A stretch of 64,000 nt of DNA, from contig JAFGSI010000014.1 of the NCBI GenBank assembly GCA_016934715.1, positions 1-64,000 on the forward strand, in the 5' to 3' direction. Under the pieces are notes generated by a model. It had not been told where the DNA came from. It was given only the letters and a program-made list of their open reading frames with translations, and searched no databases. How positions within the stretch are numbered: the first letter of the stretch is position 1; each line of letters begins with the position of its first letter. The position numbers and the translations under genes were made by a program. This document shows positions 1 to 8,932 of the stretch, one piece after another. This DNA is from Anaerolineales bacterium (GTDB lineage: Bacteria; Chloroflexota; Anaerolineae; Anaerolineales; Villigracilaceae).

Positions 1-110
1 CTCCTTATTTGGTTTAGGAACCTGAAGGATACACCTGACCTACTCTTTTAAGGTGACCAATTTTACAGAAAGAATTTTACGCTAACTTTCATCGGCCGCG
101 TGAAGAGTCA

Positions 111-555
111 TCACATATTGTCCGGTGCGAACCTTGATGCGCAATGGGTTGAGAATACGTTCGAACACGGGTGGCTTCTCAAGCAGTTCGTAGTCAAACT
201 ATACATTAAAACGAAACTCCAGGCGAGAATGAAATGGGCGGGGGGAGGTGCAATAAGTCGATGCTTTGGACAGGTCAGATTTAGGCAGAGGGCATCCTTG
301 AGAGATGTGCCTCCCAGATGGCGGCGCCCCAGGGCTTCCGCCCCTGCTTTTCGCAACAACTCCCGCATTCCTTGCTCCACCGCCCGGATCCCCTTCTCGG
401 CTTCGACACCGATCTGTTCCATCACTTTTGACCATGATCTCGGCCAGCTTGTTCACCGCTTCTGTGCAAAACCTCTCCTGAGGCTCCTGTTTCGCTTTCG
501 GTTGTTGCGCCTTGATCGTGACAGCCAGGCTCTTTTTTCTGCAAGAGCCCAACAC
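111..555 (-). pseudogene. Decayed transposase-like fragment with a frameshift
   Basis: Two minus-strand frames read as one protein if a single extra T in the run at 426-429 (an A on the coding strand) is removed. The first frame ends ...NKLAEIMVK and the second continues VMEQIGVEAEKGIRAVEQ, then MRELLRKAGAEALGR. This charged helical N-terminus recalls ISKra4-type transposases. After about residue 75 the similarity-like character is lost and the frame runs into non-coding sequence, so the rest of the element is missing. No terminal inverted repeats are visible. The family call is from memory of the sequence style and is tentative; the frameshift logic is seen directly. Nothing else is recognisable in positions 1-641. 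Confidence 0.35.
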
Positions 556-641
556 CTTTTTCGTGCGCCCGTCTGACCTTGTTTCATTGACGGGTTACAT
601 TAAACACGGTATATTGCTCCCAACCCATCCGCGGAGCGCCC

Positions 642-2831
642 ATGCCCGAGCCAAACACCCCCCTCAAGGCCGTCATCCTGGCAGCAGGCCAAGAAACCAG
701 CCAAAGCAACGTCCTGCCGATCCTGCTCCAGGACCTGGCCGGTCGCAAGGTCATCGACTACGCCGTCCAGAACGCCCTGCGGGTCGTCGCGCCCGCCGAC
801 CTGCTGATCGTCGTCGGCTGTGGCGAAAACGAGATGAAGGCCCACCTCGGGACCGGATACCAGTACGTTTGCCAGGAGGAGCCGCGCGGTACCGGGCATG
901 CCGTCCTGCAGCTGAAACCCTTGCTGCAGGATTTTGGCGGCGACCTGCTGATCTTGTACGGCGACACACCCCTCTTCCGCCCCGACTCGATTCGCGGCCT
1001 GCTCAATCGCCACCGCCTGCGCCAGGCCCAGTTGACCCTGCTGACTGCCGTGGTCGACATGCCCTATCCCTACGGGCGTATCATCCGCGATGCCCGCGGC
1101 CAGATCGTCGACATCATCGAGGCCGCCGATGCATCTCGAACTGTAAGTGAGATCCGCGAGCTGAACGTCGGAGCCTATGTTGTCCAGGCGGAAGCGATCT
1201 TTCCAACCCTCGAAACGCTCAGCCCGTCGCCCCTCGACGAAACCTACCGCCTGACCGACTGCGTCCACCAGCTCATCCGGTCTGGTCTGCGGGTCGAGAC
1301 CTACCAGACCTATGACCAGGACGAGGTGCAGGGGATCAACACTGCTGAAGACCTGGCTGCTGCCGAGTTCATCATCCAGAAACGGCTCTTCCGCCCGGCA
1401 CGGCCCGAGGAGGGAGAAACCGTCGCCTTCGGGACCGGAGGCTGGCGGGCGATCATCGGCGAAGCCTTCACCATGCACAACGTCCGCCGGCTGTCGCAGG
1501 CCCTGGCCAACGCGATCACCCGCCAGGGGCTGGAAACCCAGGGGGTGCTGATCGGCTACGACCGGCGCTTCCTCTCGGACCGGGCCGCCGAGGCGGCCGC
1601 CGAGGTCTTCGCCGGCAACAATATCTCGGTCACGCTGCTGGCCGAAGACGCCCCCACCCCGCTGGTCACCTACGCCACCGCCGAACTGCAGGCCGCCTAC
1701 GGGCTGTGCTTCACCGCCAGCCACAACCCTCCAGAATGGAACGGCCTTAAGGTCTTCACAAGCGACGGCTCCCTGCTGCTCGACGAAGAGACCCGGGCGA
1801 TCACCGCGGAAACCAACCACCTCACCTCCGGCGAGATCATCAAGTTGGATTTCAATCTGGCCCTCGAGGCCGGGATCGTCCGTCGGCGTGACATGACCAA
1901 CGAATACGTCGACGCGGTCGAACGCCTGATCGACCTGGAGGCCATCCGGAACGCCAATCTGCGGGTCATTGTCGATCCAATGTATGGCGTCGGCCAACTG
2001 ACCCTGGGCATCATCCTGACCGAGGCCCGCTGCCGGGTGACCTTCATCCACGAGCGCCGCAACCCGCTCTTCGGCGGCCGCTCCCCGGCTCCCGATCTGG
2101 AAGCGCTGCGCCTGCTGACCAGCAACATCCAGGAGGGCGGCTACGACCTGGGTATGGCCACCGACGGCGACGCCGACCGGATCGCCATCGTCGACGAACA
2201 GGGCCGCTACATCTCCACCAACGACCTGCTCTGCCTGGTCTACTGGTACCTGCATGAGGTCAAGAAACAGCGCGGCGGCGTGGTGCGCAACCTGGCCACC
2301 ACCCACCTGCTCGATCGCCTGGCCGATCGCTTCGGCGAGAAACACATCGAGGTCCCGGTCGGGTTCAAGCACATCGCTGCCGGGATGGTGGAGCATGACG
2401 CCCTGCTGGGCGGTGAGTCGAGCGGCGGCCTGACCGTCCGCGGTCATATCCTGGGCAAGGACGGCATCTTCGCCTGCGCCCTGGTCGTCGAGATGCTGGC
2501 CCGCACAGGCATGCACATCTGCGAGATGCAGGAAGAGGTCTGGAAACTGACCGGCCGCCTGTATGCAGCCGAGGAGAACATCCCGGCCACACCCGAGATG
2601 CGCGTCGCCGTGCCGCAGAAACTCAAGGATGTGCCCATCACGGCCATCGGGAAGTACAGGGTCCTGGACGTCAATCACTATGATGGAACAAAGGTCCTGC
2701 TCGAAGCTGACAACTGGGCCCTGCTACGTTTCTCCGGCACCGAGCCAGTCCTGCGCCTGATGGTCGAGGCCGACAGTCCCGAGAAAGCCCGGGAATTGAT
2801 CGATTGGTTGAAGGGATTTTGCGCTCAGTGA
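642..2831 (+). CDS. Nucleotidyltransferase-like / phosphohexomutase fusion protein
   Basis: This 729-residue protein joins an N-terminal GlmU-type sugar-1-phosphate nucleotidyltransferase fold (about 1-235) to a complete alpha-D-phosphohexomutase (about 250-729). The mutase has all four family loops: catalytic serine loop TASHNP (Ser360), metal loop DGDADR (about 508), sugar loop GGESSGG (about 590) and phosphate loop RFSGTEP (about 697). The N-terminal domain keeps RGTGHAV, YGDTPL and a GIN motif, but the nucleotide-binding signature GxGTRM...PK is replaced by GQETSQ...PI, so that domain may not be catalytic. The gene lies just upstream of chitobiose phosphorylase, whose product is GlcNAc-1-phosphate. 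An inferred role is therefore interconversion of GlcNAc-1-P and GlcNAc-6-P. A glucose or mannose mutase remains possible. Confidence 0.85.
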   Translation: MPEPNTPLKAVILAAGQETSQSNVLPILLQDLAGRKVIDYAVQNALRVVAPADLLIVVGCGENEMKAHLGTGYQYVCQEEPRGTGHAVLQLKPLLQDFGGDLLILYGDTPLFRPDSIRGLLNRHRLRQAQLTLLTAVVDMPYPYGRIIRDARGQIVDIIEAADASRTVSEIRELNVGAYVVQAEAIFPTLETLSPSPLDETYRLTDCVHQLIRSGLRVETYQTYDQDEVQGINTAEDLAAAEFIIQKRLFRPARPEEGETVAFGTGGWRAIIGEAFTMHNVRRLSQALANAITRQGLETQGVLIGYDRRFLSDRAAEAAAEVFAGNNISVTLLAEDAPTPLVTYATAELQAAYGLCFTASHNPPEWNGLKVFTSDGSLLLDEETRAITAETNHLTSGEIIKLDFNLALEAGIVRRRDMTNEYVDAVERLIDLEAIRNANLRVIVDPMYGVGQLTLGIILTEARCRVTFIHERRNPLFGGRSPAPDLEALRLLTSNIQEGGYDLGMATDGDADRIAIVDEQGRYISTNDLLCLVYWYLHEVKKQRGGVVRNLATTHLLDRLADRFGEKHIEVPVGFKHIAAGMVEHDALLGGESSGGLTVRGHILGKDGIFACALVVEMLARTGMHICEMQEEVWKLTGRLYAAEENIPATPEMRVAVPQKLKDVPITAIGKYRVLDVNHYDGTKVLLEADNWALLRFSGTEPVLRLMVEADSPEKARELIDWLKGFCAQ

Positions 2832-2838
2832 CCCAGGC

Positions 2839-2856
2839 CCACGCCTAACGGCGTGG
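2839..2856 (+). other. Short intergenic hairpin after the mutase fusion gene
   Basis: CCACGCC and GGCGTGG form a perfect 7-bp stem with a TAAC loop, 8 nt after the mutase stop. No T-run follows, so it is a weak terminator candidate or an mRNA 3' end stabiliser. Confidence 0.4.
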
Positions 2857-3095
2857 ACCGCAAGAACACAGCCCAGGAGATTCACCCCAATTCTTGAAAT
2901 TGTTGGCAGGGCATGCCGCAGCCAGGCGACTGCCAGGAGCCCCTACGAAGAGCGATCAGCGCTAACAATCCCTGGGAGATTCATGGTTTTTGGGCTGGCG
3001 TATCACGGAGATCGCCCGGAAGGCATGCTGTGCGGTCGTCGGGCTTGACCCAGCGCACAGCAATGGACCACATTCGTTTATTTTATGGAGAAAGT

Positions 3096-5492
3096 ATGCA
3101 TTATGGCTTTTTCGACGACGATAATCGCGAATATGTAATCGAACGTCCCGATGTCCCGGTTTCGTGGACCAACTACCTGGGTGTACGGGACCTTTGCACG
3201 GTGCTCTCGCACAATGCCGGAGGCTACACCTTCTACAAATCGGCTGAGCATGGGCGCATCACCCGTTTCCGCCAGAACGGCGTTCCGCTTGACCGGCCAG
3301 GGCATTACCTATACATCCGCGACGACGAGACCGGCGAGTTCTGGACGATCTCCTGGCAGCCGACCGGCAAGGACCTGGATCAGGCAAAATACGAGTGCCG
3401 TCACGGTCTCTCCTACTCGAAATTCTCGTGTGACTACCGGGGTATCCAGGCCTCACAGTTGATCTTCATCCCGGTTGAGGACGACGTCGAACTCTGGGAC
3501 GTGTGCCTGGCCAACCGCTCCGGGAAGCCGCGTCGCCTGAGCATCTTCTCTTACGTCGAGTTCTCTTTCCATCACATCGAGATCGACAACCAGAACTTGC
3601 AGATGTCTCTCTATGCCAGCGGCTCGAGCTACGCCGACGGTGTCATCGAGTACGATTTCTTCTACGAACCGTGGACCTATCATTATTTTACAGCGAACTT
3701 CGAGCCGGACTCCTATGACTGCCTGCGCGAGGCCTTCATCGGCAATTACCGCACCGAAACGGATCCGGCGGCGGTTGCTCGCGGCGAGTGCTCCGGCTCG
3801 TCCGAACTGGGTGGCAACCACTGCGGCGCCCTGCACAGGCGCCTGACCCTCCAGCCCGGCGAGGAGACCCGCCTGCTCTTCCTGCTCGGCGTCGGCTCGA
3901 GACAAGCAGGATTGTCTATGCGCAGAAAATATGCCAGATCCGAGGCGGTCGACACCGCCTTCGCAGACCTGAAAACCTACTGGCAAAAGAAGTTGGCGGC
4001 CTTCCAGTGCCATACCCCCCATCCCGGCCTGGACAGCTTGATCAACACCTGGACCCTCTATCAGGCCGAGACCTGCGTGGTCTGGTCGCGCTTCGCCTCC
4101 TTCATCGAGGTCGGCGGGCGGACCGGCCTGGGCTACCGAGACACATCTCAAGATGTGATGGCTGTCGCCCACACCAACCCGGCCAGGGTCAGGCAGCGCA
4201 TGCAGGAACTCTTCCACGGCCAGGTCAGCCAGGGATACGGCCTGCACCTCTTCGATCCGGAGATCTTCAAGCCCCGGGAAGATCGCCTGCCCGGCGTCAA
4301 GTTGCCAACCGTAGTTCCAACCCCCGACCCGCAGGACATCCTCCACGGGTTGCAGGACACCTGCTCCGACGACGCCCTGTGGATCGTCGCTTCGGTCTGT
4401 GAGTACGTCAAGGAGACCGGCGACCTGGCTTTTTTCGACCAGGTTATCCCCTTCGCCGACGAGGGTCAGGCCACGGTCTACGAACACCTCAAGCGGGCAC
4501 TGGACTTCTCTGCCGAACAGATCGGCCAGACCGGGATCTGCCTGGGCCTGCGGGCCGACTGGAACGATTGTCTCAACCTGGGCGGCGGCGAGTCTGCCAT
4601 GGTCTCGTTCCTGCACCACTGGGCACTGGTCAACTTCGTCGAGGCGGCCAATTTCCTGGGCCGCGAAGAAGATGTCCGTACTTACACGACCATGGCCGAG
4701 AAGGTCCGCCAGGCCTGCGAGGACAACCTGTGGGACGGCCAGTGGTACCTGCGCGGCTTCACCAGGAAGGGCCTCAAGATCGGTTCGCACGAGAACGAGG
4801 AAGGCAAGATCTTCCTGGAGAGCAACTCCCTGGCAGTGCTCTCGGAGGCGGCCAGTCCCGAACGCGGCCGCCAATGCATGGACTCGGTCGATAGGCATTT
4901 GTACTCAAAATTTGGTATTCACCTGCTCTGGCCGGCCTTCTCGCAGCCTGACGACGACATCGGCTACGTGACCCGGGTTTACAAGGGCATCAAGGAGAAT
5001 GCCGCCATCTTCAGCCACCCCAATCCTTGGGCGATCGTCGCCGAGTGCAAACTCGGCCGCGGGAACCGGGCGATGAAGTTCTACGACTCGACCCTGCCCT
5101 ACAATCAGAATGACATGATCGAGATCCGCCAGGCAGAGCCTTACTCCTACTGCCAGTTCGTCATGGGGCGCGATCACACTGCCCATGGAAGGGCCCGCCA
5201 CCCCTGGCTGACCGGTTCGGCCGGCTGGGCTTACCACGCCGTCACGCACTGGATCCTGGGGGTGCGGCCCGGCTTCGACGGCCTGACCATCGACCCCTGT
5301 ATCCCGTCCGGCTGGAAGGAGTTCGAGGTGAGGCGTCAGTGGCGCGGGGCCACCTACCGGATCAGGGTCGAGAACCCGCGGGGGGTCGAAAAAGGCATCA
5401 AACAGGTCACATTGAACGGGGATCCGATCATGGGCCCGGTCCCACAACAACAGGCCGGGACGGACAACGAAGTGGTCATCGAGATGGGATAA
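3096..5492 (+). CDS. chbP: N,N'-diacetylchitobiose phosphorylase (GH94)
   Basis: A 798-residue cytoplasmic GH94 enzyme. It is expected to split chitobiose with phosphate into GlcNAc-1-phosphate and GlcNAc. It agrees with remembered Vibrio ChbP over its whole length, including the start MHYGFFDDDNREYVI, the central WTLYQAETCVVWSRFASF block and the C-terminus near VTLNGDPI. The family motif LRADWNDCLNLGGGES holds the catalytic acid region (Asp488/Asp491), and LTGSAGWAYHA the phosphate-site loop. Cellobiose phosphorylase is the close alternative, but the resemblance favours ChbP. An upstream in-frame extension to 2913 exists; the start at 3096 is chosen because GGAG lies 6 nt before it and it matches the family N-terminus. 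No transporter or chitinase is adjacent. Confidence 0.88.
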   Translation: MHYGFFDDDNREYVIERPDVPVSWTNYLGVRDLCTVLSHNAGGYTFYKSAEHGRITRFRQNGVPLDRPGHYLYIRDDETGEFWTISWQPTGKDLDQAKYECRHGLSYSKFSCDYRGIQASQLIFIPVEDDVELWDVCLANRSGKPRRLSIFSYVEFSFHHIEIDNQNLQMSLYASGSSYADGVIEYDFFYEPWTYHYFTANFEPDSYDCLREAFIGNYRTETDPAAVARGECSGSSELGGNHCGALHRRLTLQPGEETRLLFLLGVGSRQAGLSMRRKYARSEAVDTAFADLKTYWQKKLAAFQCHTPHPGLDSLINTWTLYQAETCVVWSRFASFIEVGGRTGLGYRDTSQDVMAVAHTNPARVRQRMQELFHGQVSQGYGLHLFDPEIFKPREDRLPGVKLPTVVPTPDPQDILHGLQDTCSDDALWIVASVCEYVKETGDLAFFDQVIPFADEGQATVYEHLKRALDFSAEQIGQTGICLGLRADWNDCLNLGGGESAMVSFLHHWALVNFVEAANFLGREEDVRTYTTMAEKVRQACEDNLWDGQWYLRGFTRKGLKIGSHENEEGKIFLESNSLAVLSEAASPERGRQCMDSVDRHLYSKFGIHLLWPAFSQPDDDIGYVTRVYKGIKENAAIFSHPNPWAIVAECKLGRGNRAMKFYDSTLPYNQNDMIEIRQAEPYSYCQFVMGRDHTAHGRARHPWLTGSAGWAYHAVTHWILGVRPGFDGLTIDPCIPSGWKEFEVRRQWRGATYRIRVENPRGVEKGIKQVTLNGDPIMGPVPQQQAGTDNEVVIEMG

Positions 5493-5756
5493 ACGAGCAG
5501 GGCGCCATTCGCCGCCCCGCTCTTCTCCACGACACTCCCCGGCCACTACAGCAGCGAGGCTTCTTGGGGCAGCCTTGCCCGCGGACTGCGCGTTCGCCCC
5601 AGCGGGCGTGTCCCACCCGTTTCAATGCATTTTTTAAACGCTTATCACGATCCGGAACGGTACACCCCAAAACAACCTGCAGCCCGCACATCTTCTCGAG
5701 AAACCGGCTCTTCCATTGCCATGGCTATGGCGGGCTTGCCGCGGGTTCTCATTCGG

Positions 5757-6704
5757 TCACCAGGGAAGCAGCAGGCCGATGCCAAAACTGGCCAGGTTCA
5801 AGACCAGACTGACAAGGGCAGCCTCCCCAAAGCGGATCGCTCTCCGCTGGACCAGGAACAGTCCAAGGGCTTCTACCAGCCAGACACACACCTCGGCCGG
5901 GAGAATGATCCAGAATGGGAAGAGGCTGTCCAGAGCATGCACCGTCAACCACAAGCCCGGCTGGGTGGACAGGTTGAGCAAAAGCAGGGTGGTGAGGAAG
6001 ACCACCTTCGGGCCCTTGCGCAAGAGCACGTAGACGGTCCCCAGAAGAGACTCGACCAGTACGGTAGCGAACAGCCCGGGAGTGATCAGGATGCCTGACA
6101 AGAACAGCGGCAGGGAGATGATCCAGGCCGGGATGTACAGGCCCAGCAAGGACCGAAATGTAGCCCCGGCTCGCCCCACCAGGACCAGGAAGAGGATCAA
6201 GAACACCCAGATGGCAGCATAGGTGCATAGGAAGATCGCCCAGATCCCCATATCCAGCGGCGGAAAGCCAAGGATATTTGTATTCGGGCCGCAATAACGC
6301 GCACTCACCACCAGATCATCTTCCTGCACCAAAACATCGAAAAGGGAGTCAAAGGATGGGTGCGTGAAGACATTGCTCTGCCGGACCCGACCGTCAGCGA
6401 ACTCGATCTCCAGGCGGTGGTAGGGCTGGTAGCCGTATGCCATCGAGGAGCAGGTATTCTCCCAGCATTCGAACCGCTGGGGCCCCATTTGCTCGAGCGG
6501 CCGGGCGTCTGTACAGTCGGGATCGGTACATTCGTATTGGATCCCGGTAAGAATCGCCGGTTCGGGGTCGATCGCATAGGTGAAAGAAAACTGCATCGTC
6601 GGCTTCGGCCCCATGTCTGCCCGGACGGGGAGCACAAAAACCACGATCAACGACAGGCCGAGCAGCACAGCCCCGGCCCGCCTGGCGAATGGATACATGC
6701 TCAT
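5757..6704 (-). CDS. Secreted-domain membrane protein of unknown function
   Basis: About 315 residues. The N-terminus has a signal-like segment (AVLLGLSLIVVFVLPVRA), then an extracytoplasmic region of about 125 residues with several cysteines (YECTDPDCTD, FECWENTCSS, RYCGPN), then five or six hydrophobic helices to the end. The start at 6704 is set by GGAGGAACA directly before ATG. It lies 25 nt after the glycerophosphodiesterase stop, so the two are probably co-transcribed. No catalytic motif is recognised. The paired cysteines suggest disulfides in the outer domain; that is inference. Confidence 0.7.
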   Translation of the reverse strand: MSMYPFARRAGAVLLGLSLIVVFVLPVRADMGPKPTMQFSFTYAIDPEPAILTGIQYECTDPDCTDARPLEQMGPQRFECWENTCSSMAYGYQPYHRLEIEFADGRVRQSNVFTHPSFDSLFDVLVQEDDLVVSARYCGPNTNILGFPPLDMGIWAIFLCTYAAIWVFLILFLVLVGRAGATFRSLLGLYIPAWIISLPLFLSGILITPGLFATVLVESLLGTVYVLLRKGPKVVFLTTLLLLNLSTQPGLWLTVHALDSLFPFWIILPAEVCVWLVEALGLFLVQRRAIRFGEAALVSLVLNLASFGIGLLLPW

Positions 6705-6729
6705 TGTTCCTCCACTTCCATGCCGTATT

Positions 6730-8145
6730 TCAGGCATGGTCAGGGTCCTGATTCGCAAGACTTCCGCCCAAGATCCGCGCGGCAAACGCTCCGGCCAGAA
6801 TCCAGAGGATCAGGAAAAAGGGATACGGGATCGCCAGCAAAGGCCGCCGCAGGGCGATCAATCCCTGGACATTGTTACTCGTCACCGAATCCGCTCCCGC
6901 CAGCCAGAGGCGGGAATATTGCCAGGTTTCATCCACCGTCCACAGGTTGACCCACAGCCCGGCCTGGTGGAAAAGTCGAAGCCTCCTGTTCGACAGGCCG
7001 TATTCGCTGTTGACCACCCTGTAGCCTGCCGATACCAGGTCTTCGGGCGAAGGTGGGTTTCGGCGATAATCGATCCCAGCCGCCAAGGTGACTCCAGGCA
7101 GGGCCGCCCGGACGCGATCGATCTCGTCCGGGCTGGCCAGGACCCAGGTCCGGGAGGCGATGCCGGCTGCTTCGATCCCGGTCAGGCACAGGTCGAAGGC
7201 CTGGTCGGCATAAGGATGGGGAGCGGTCGGAATCCGCAGGTCGTAGATGAAAAAGAGATCGTTTTCCCGCACCACCTGCAGCACCTCATCCAGGGTCGGG
7301 ATTGGCTCCGCGCGGTAGGAAGCAGCCTCGACCCGTGAGATGGTTCCCACTGCTATTGTCCCATACGGATCGCGATCGACGAACCAGCTGCCAGCGTCAA
7401 GCAGTATCAGTTCGGCGTGGGTGAAACTATCCGCCGGATCTCCGCTCCGGGCTGGAAGCACCCGTTCCACGTCCGTGGTCCGCTCCAGGGTCGAGTCGTG
7501 CATCAGGAACAGAACCCCATCGCGGCTGATGATAATGTCGGTTTCCAGGCCGTAGACGCCCAGGTCGGCGGCGCGCCGCATCGCCGCCAGGGTGTTCTCC
7601 GGGGCCAGCTGCGAGGCACCCCGGTGGGCAAACAGCCAGGGCTGCTCCGGAAGCGGACCAGCGTAGACGTTGCCGGGAGGCCAGATAAGGGGCACCAGCC
7701 AGAGCAGGAACAGACGGGCGGCCGGCAGGCGCGGCTTCCGTCCGGATGCATGGTGCGACCATCGACGCAGCCCCAGGGCTGCCAGGAGCAGCACTCCGAG
7801 ATCGAGAAAGAGGCGGAAATAATGGAGCCCCTGTCCCAGCCGGGCAAATTGAACCGGGTTCTTGGTGAACAAAACCACAAAACTGCCATAGAAAAAGGCC
7901 AGGTAGAAAATGCCGATGGCAGAAAAAAGCCAGACCGGGCCGGCCCTGCGGGCGTCCCGCCGCAGGGCCAGGCGGGCTGCGCTCCACAGACCGACCAGCA
8001 GGCTGAAAAACAGGAAGATCAGCAGGAACTGCACCTGCATCCCAAGCGCCTCGACCAGAAAATCATCGACTGCCTGCTGAAAGGACAGGTTGGTGAGCCA
8101 GAAGACCAGGAAGAGCAGCGCATGGATCAGGATTGTCCAGGTCAT
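6730..8145 (-). CDS. Membrane-anchored glycerophosphodiester phosphodiesterase
   Basis: A 471-residue protein with about five N-terminal transmembrane segments (1-170), a GDPD catalytic domain (about 180-435) and a C-terminal helix (PYPFFLILWILAGAF). The GDPD signature is clear: AHRGASQLAPENT, then ETDIIISRDG and LMHDSTLERTT, giving the His-Arg and Glu-Asp metal and catalytic residues. It should hydrolyse glycerophosphodiesters to glycerol-3-phosphate and an alcohol, or act on lipid headgroups at the membrane. The start at 8145 follows AAAAGGAGAGAG. It sits downstream of a Cys-containing HTH regulator on the same strand and upstream of a membrane protein, suggesting a small envelope operon. 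Confidence 0.88.
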   Translation of the reverse strand: MTWTILIHALLFLVFWLTNLSFQQAVDDFLVEALGMQVQFLLIFLFFSLLVGLWSAARLALRRDARRAGPVWLFSAIGIFYLAFFYGSFVVLFTKNPVQFARLGQGLHYFRLFLDLGVLLLAALGLRRWSHHASGRKPRLPAARLFLLWLVPLIWPPGNVYAGPLPEQPWLFAHRGASQLAPENTLAAMRRAADLGVYGLETDIIISRDGVLFLMHDSTLERTTDVERVLPARSGDPADSFTHAELILLDAGSWFVDRDPYGTIAVGTISRVEAASYRAEPIPTLDEVLQVVRENDLFFIYDLRIPTAPHPYADQAFDLCLTGIEAAGIASRTWVLASPDEIDRVRAALPGVTLAAGIDYRRNPPSPEDLVSAGYRVVNSEYGLSNRRLRLFHQAGLWVNLWTVDETWQYSRLWLAGADSVTSNNVQGLIALRRPLLAIPYPFFLILWILAGAFAARILGGSLANQDPDHA

Positions 8146-8196
8146 GACTCTCTCCTTTTGAAGAGCAAGGGTTCGCCAGGGCAGGTCGGGCGAGGC

Positions 8197-8805
8197 CTAC
8201 GTCCGGGATATGCGGAAGATGCACTGCCGACCACCCCTGGCCTTGCGCTCCAGTTTCGCCTGCTGGAGGGCAGGCAGACCCACCCGTTCCTCCAGCATCA
8301 ATGCGTCCAGGCGACACAACTCGGGATGCCCATCGATGATCGCCCCATATGGGCAATGCCCCAGGATGAGGCGCGGCCCGGCCGGACCGGCCTCCCAGCG
8401 CGCCTGGTAGTGCAGGTCGTTCAGCCGCTGGACGACCGCATTGAGACGCTGTGGCAGCGGTCCGCTGCCCGGACCTCCGCCCGCCAGGCGGACAGCCATC
8501 CGGCGCAGGGAGGCTGCCCGTTCCGCCGGGGAAGCAGTCGCCAACCACTCTTCGAGCAGCAGGCCGGATAGCATGTCCAGCCCGTCACCGAGAACCCGCC
8601 GTGAAAGCCCAAAGATCCGCTCTGGCCGCCCTCGCCCTTCCCTTCGGCGCCCAAGGACCTCGATCAGATCATTCGAGACCAGGATCGCCAGGTGGTGGCG
8701 CAAATTGGAGCAGGTCATCCGCAGCGCAGCGCTGAGCTCAGCCGCGGTAGCCGTCTGGTGGGTGCGCAGGTATTCCAGGATCCGCAGGCGGGTCGGGAGT
8801 GCCAT
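8197..8805 (-). CDS. HTH regulator with SufR-like cysteine C-terminus
   Basis: A 202-residue transcription factor. Residues 1-65 form a winged helix (LRILEYLRTHQTATAAELS, then NLRHHLAIL). The C-terminal part has CPYGAIIDGHPELC (C-X12-C) followed by a third cysteine 31 residues on (RQCIFRI). This layout recalls SufR-type Fe-S sensing repressors, but one of the four expected cysteines is missing, so cluster binding is uncertain. It is divergent from the nuo cluster and heads the GDPD operon. The start codon at 8805 is 7 nt from a perfect minus-strand TATAAT and has no Shine-Dalgarno, so translation is probably leaderless. Confidence 0.8.
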   Translation of the reverse strand: MALPTRLRILEYLRTHQTATAAELSAALRMTCSNLRHHLAILVSNDLIEVLGRRREGRGRPERIFGLSRRVLGDGLDMLSGLLLEEWLATASPAERAASLRRMAVRLAGGGPGSGPLPQRLNAVVQRLNDLHYQARWEAGPAGPRLILGHCPYGAIIDGHPELCRLDALMLEERVGLPALQQAKLERKARGGRQCIFRISRT

Positions 8806-8841
8806 TTGTCATATTATAGTCACAACCACGGTTTTACGCAA
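8806..8841 (-). promoter_or_regulatory. Divergent promoter for the HTH regulator (leaderless)
   Basis: On the minus strand TTGCGT (8841-8836), a 17-nt spacer and TATAAT (8818-8813) precede the start at 8805. The predicted transcription start is within 1-2 nt of the ATG. Confidence 0.65.
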
Positions 8842-8862
8842 ATATATATTGTCGTTATTTTG

Positions 8863-8891
8863 TTGACTGAAATTGTCTGACAGGCTATAAT
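8863..8891 (+). promoter_or_regulatory. Sigma70-type promoter of the nuoB operon
   Basis: TTGACT (8863-8868), exactly 17 nt, then TATAAT (8886-8891). Transcription would start near 8898, giving a leader of about 35 nt with AGGAGAAC before the nuoB ATG. Two ATTGTC copies (8848-8853 and 8872-8877) and TGTCTGACA (8874-8882) lie in the shared divergent region and could be operator half-sites for the adjacent regulator. Confidence 0.8.
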
Positions 8892-8932
8892 CCCGCCGTG
8901 CACCCAAGCCATCCATCCGACAGGAGAACCTG

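Noticed and set aside
100-576. Plus-strand frame of 158 codons at the left end
   Set aside because: Low-complexity Arg/Phe/Pro-rich composition, antisense to the transposase-like remnant.
600-2678. Open minus-strand frame of 692 codons opposite the mutase fusion gene
   Set aside because: It mirrors a real gene with full catalytic motifs and has the Asp/Gly/Gln/Val-rich composition of a GC-rich antisense shadow.
2913-3095. 61-residue N-terminal extension of ChbP
   Set aside because: Arg/Ser-rich sequence unlike the family; a Shine-Dalgarno supports the start at 3096.
3453-4898. Open minus-strand frame of 481 codons opposite chbP
   Set aside because: Shadow of a GH94 gene with a full-length family match; no recognisable domain of its own.
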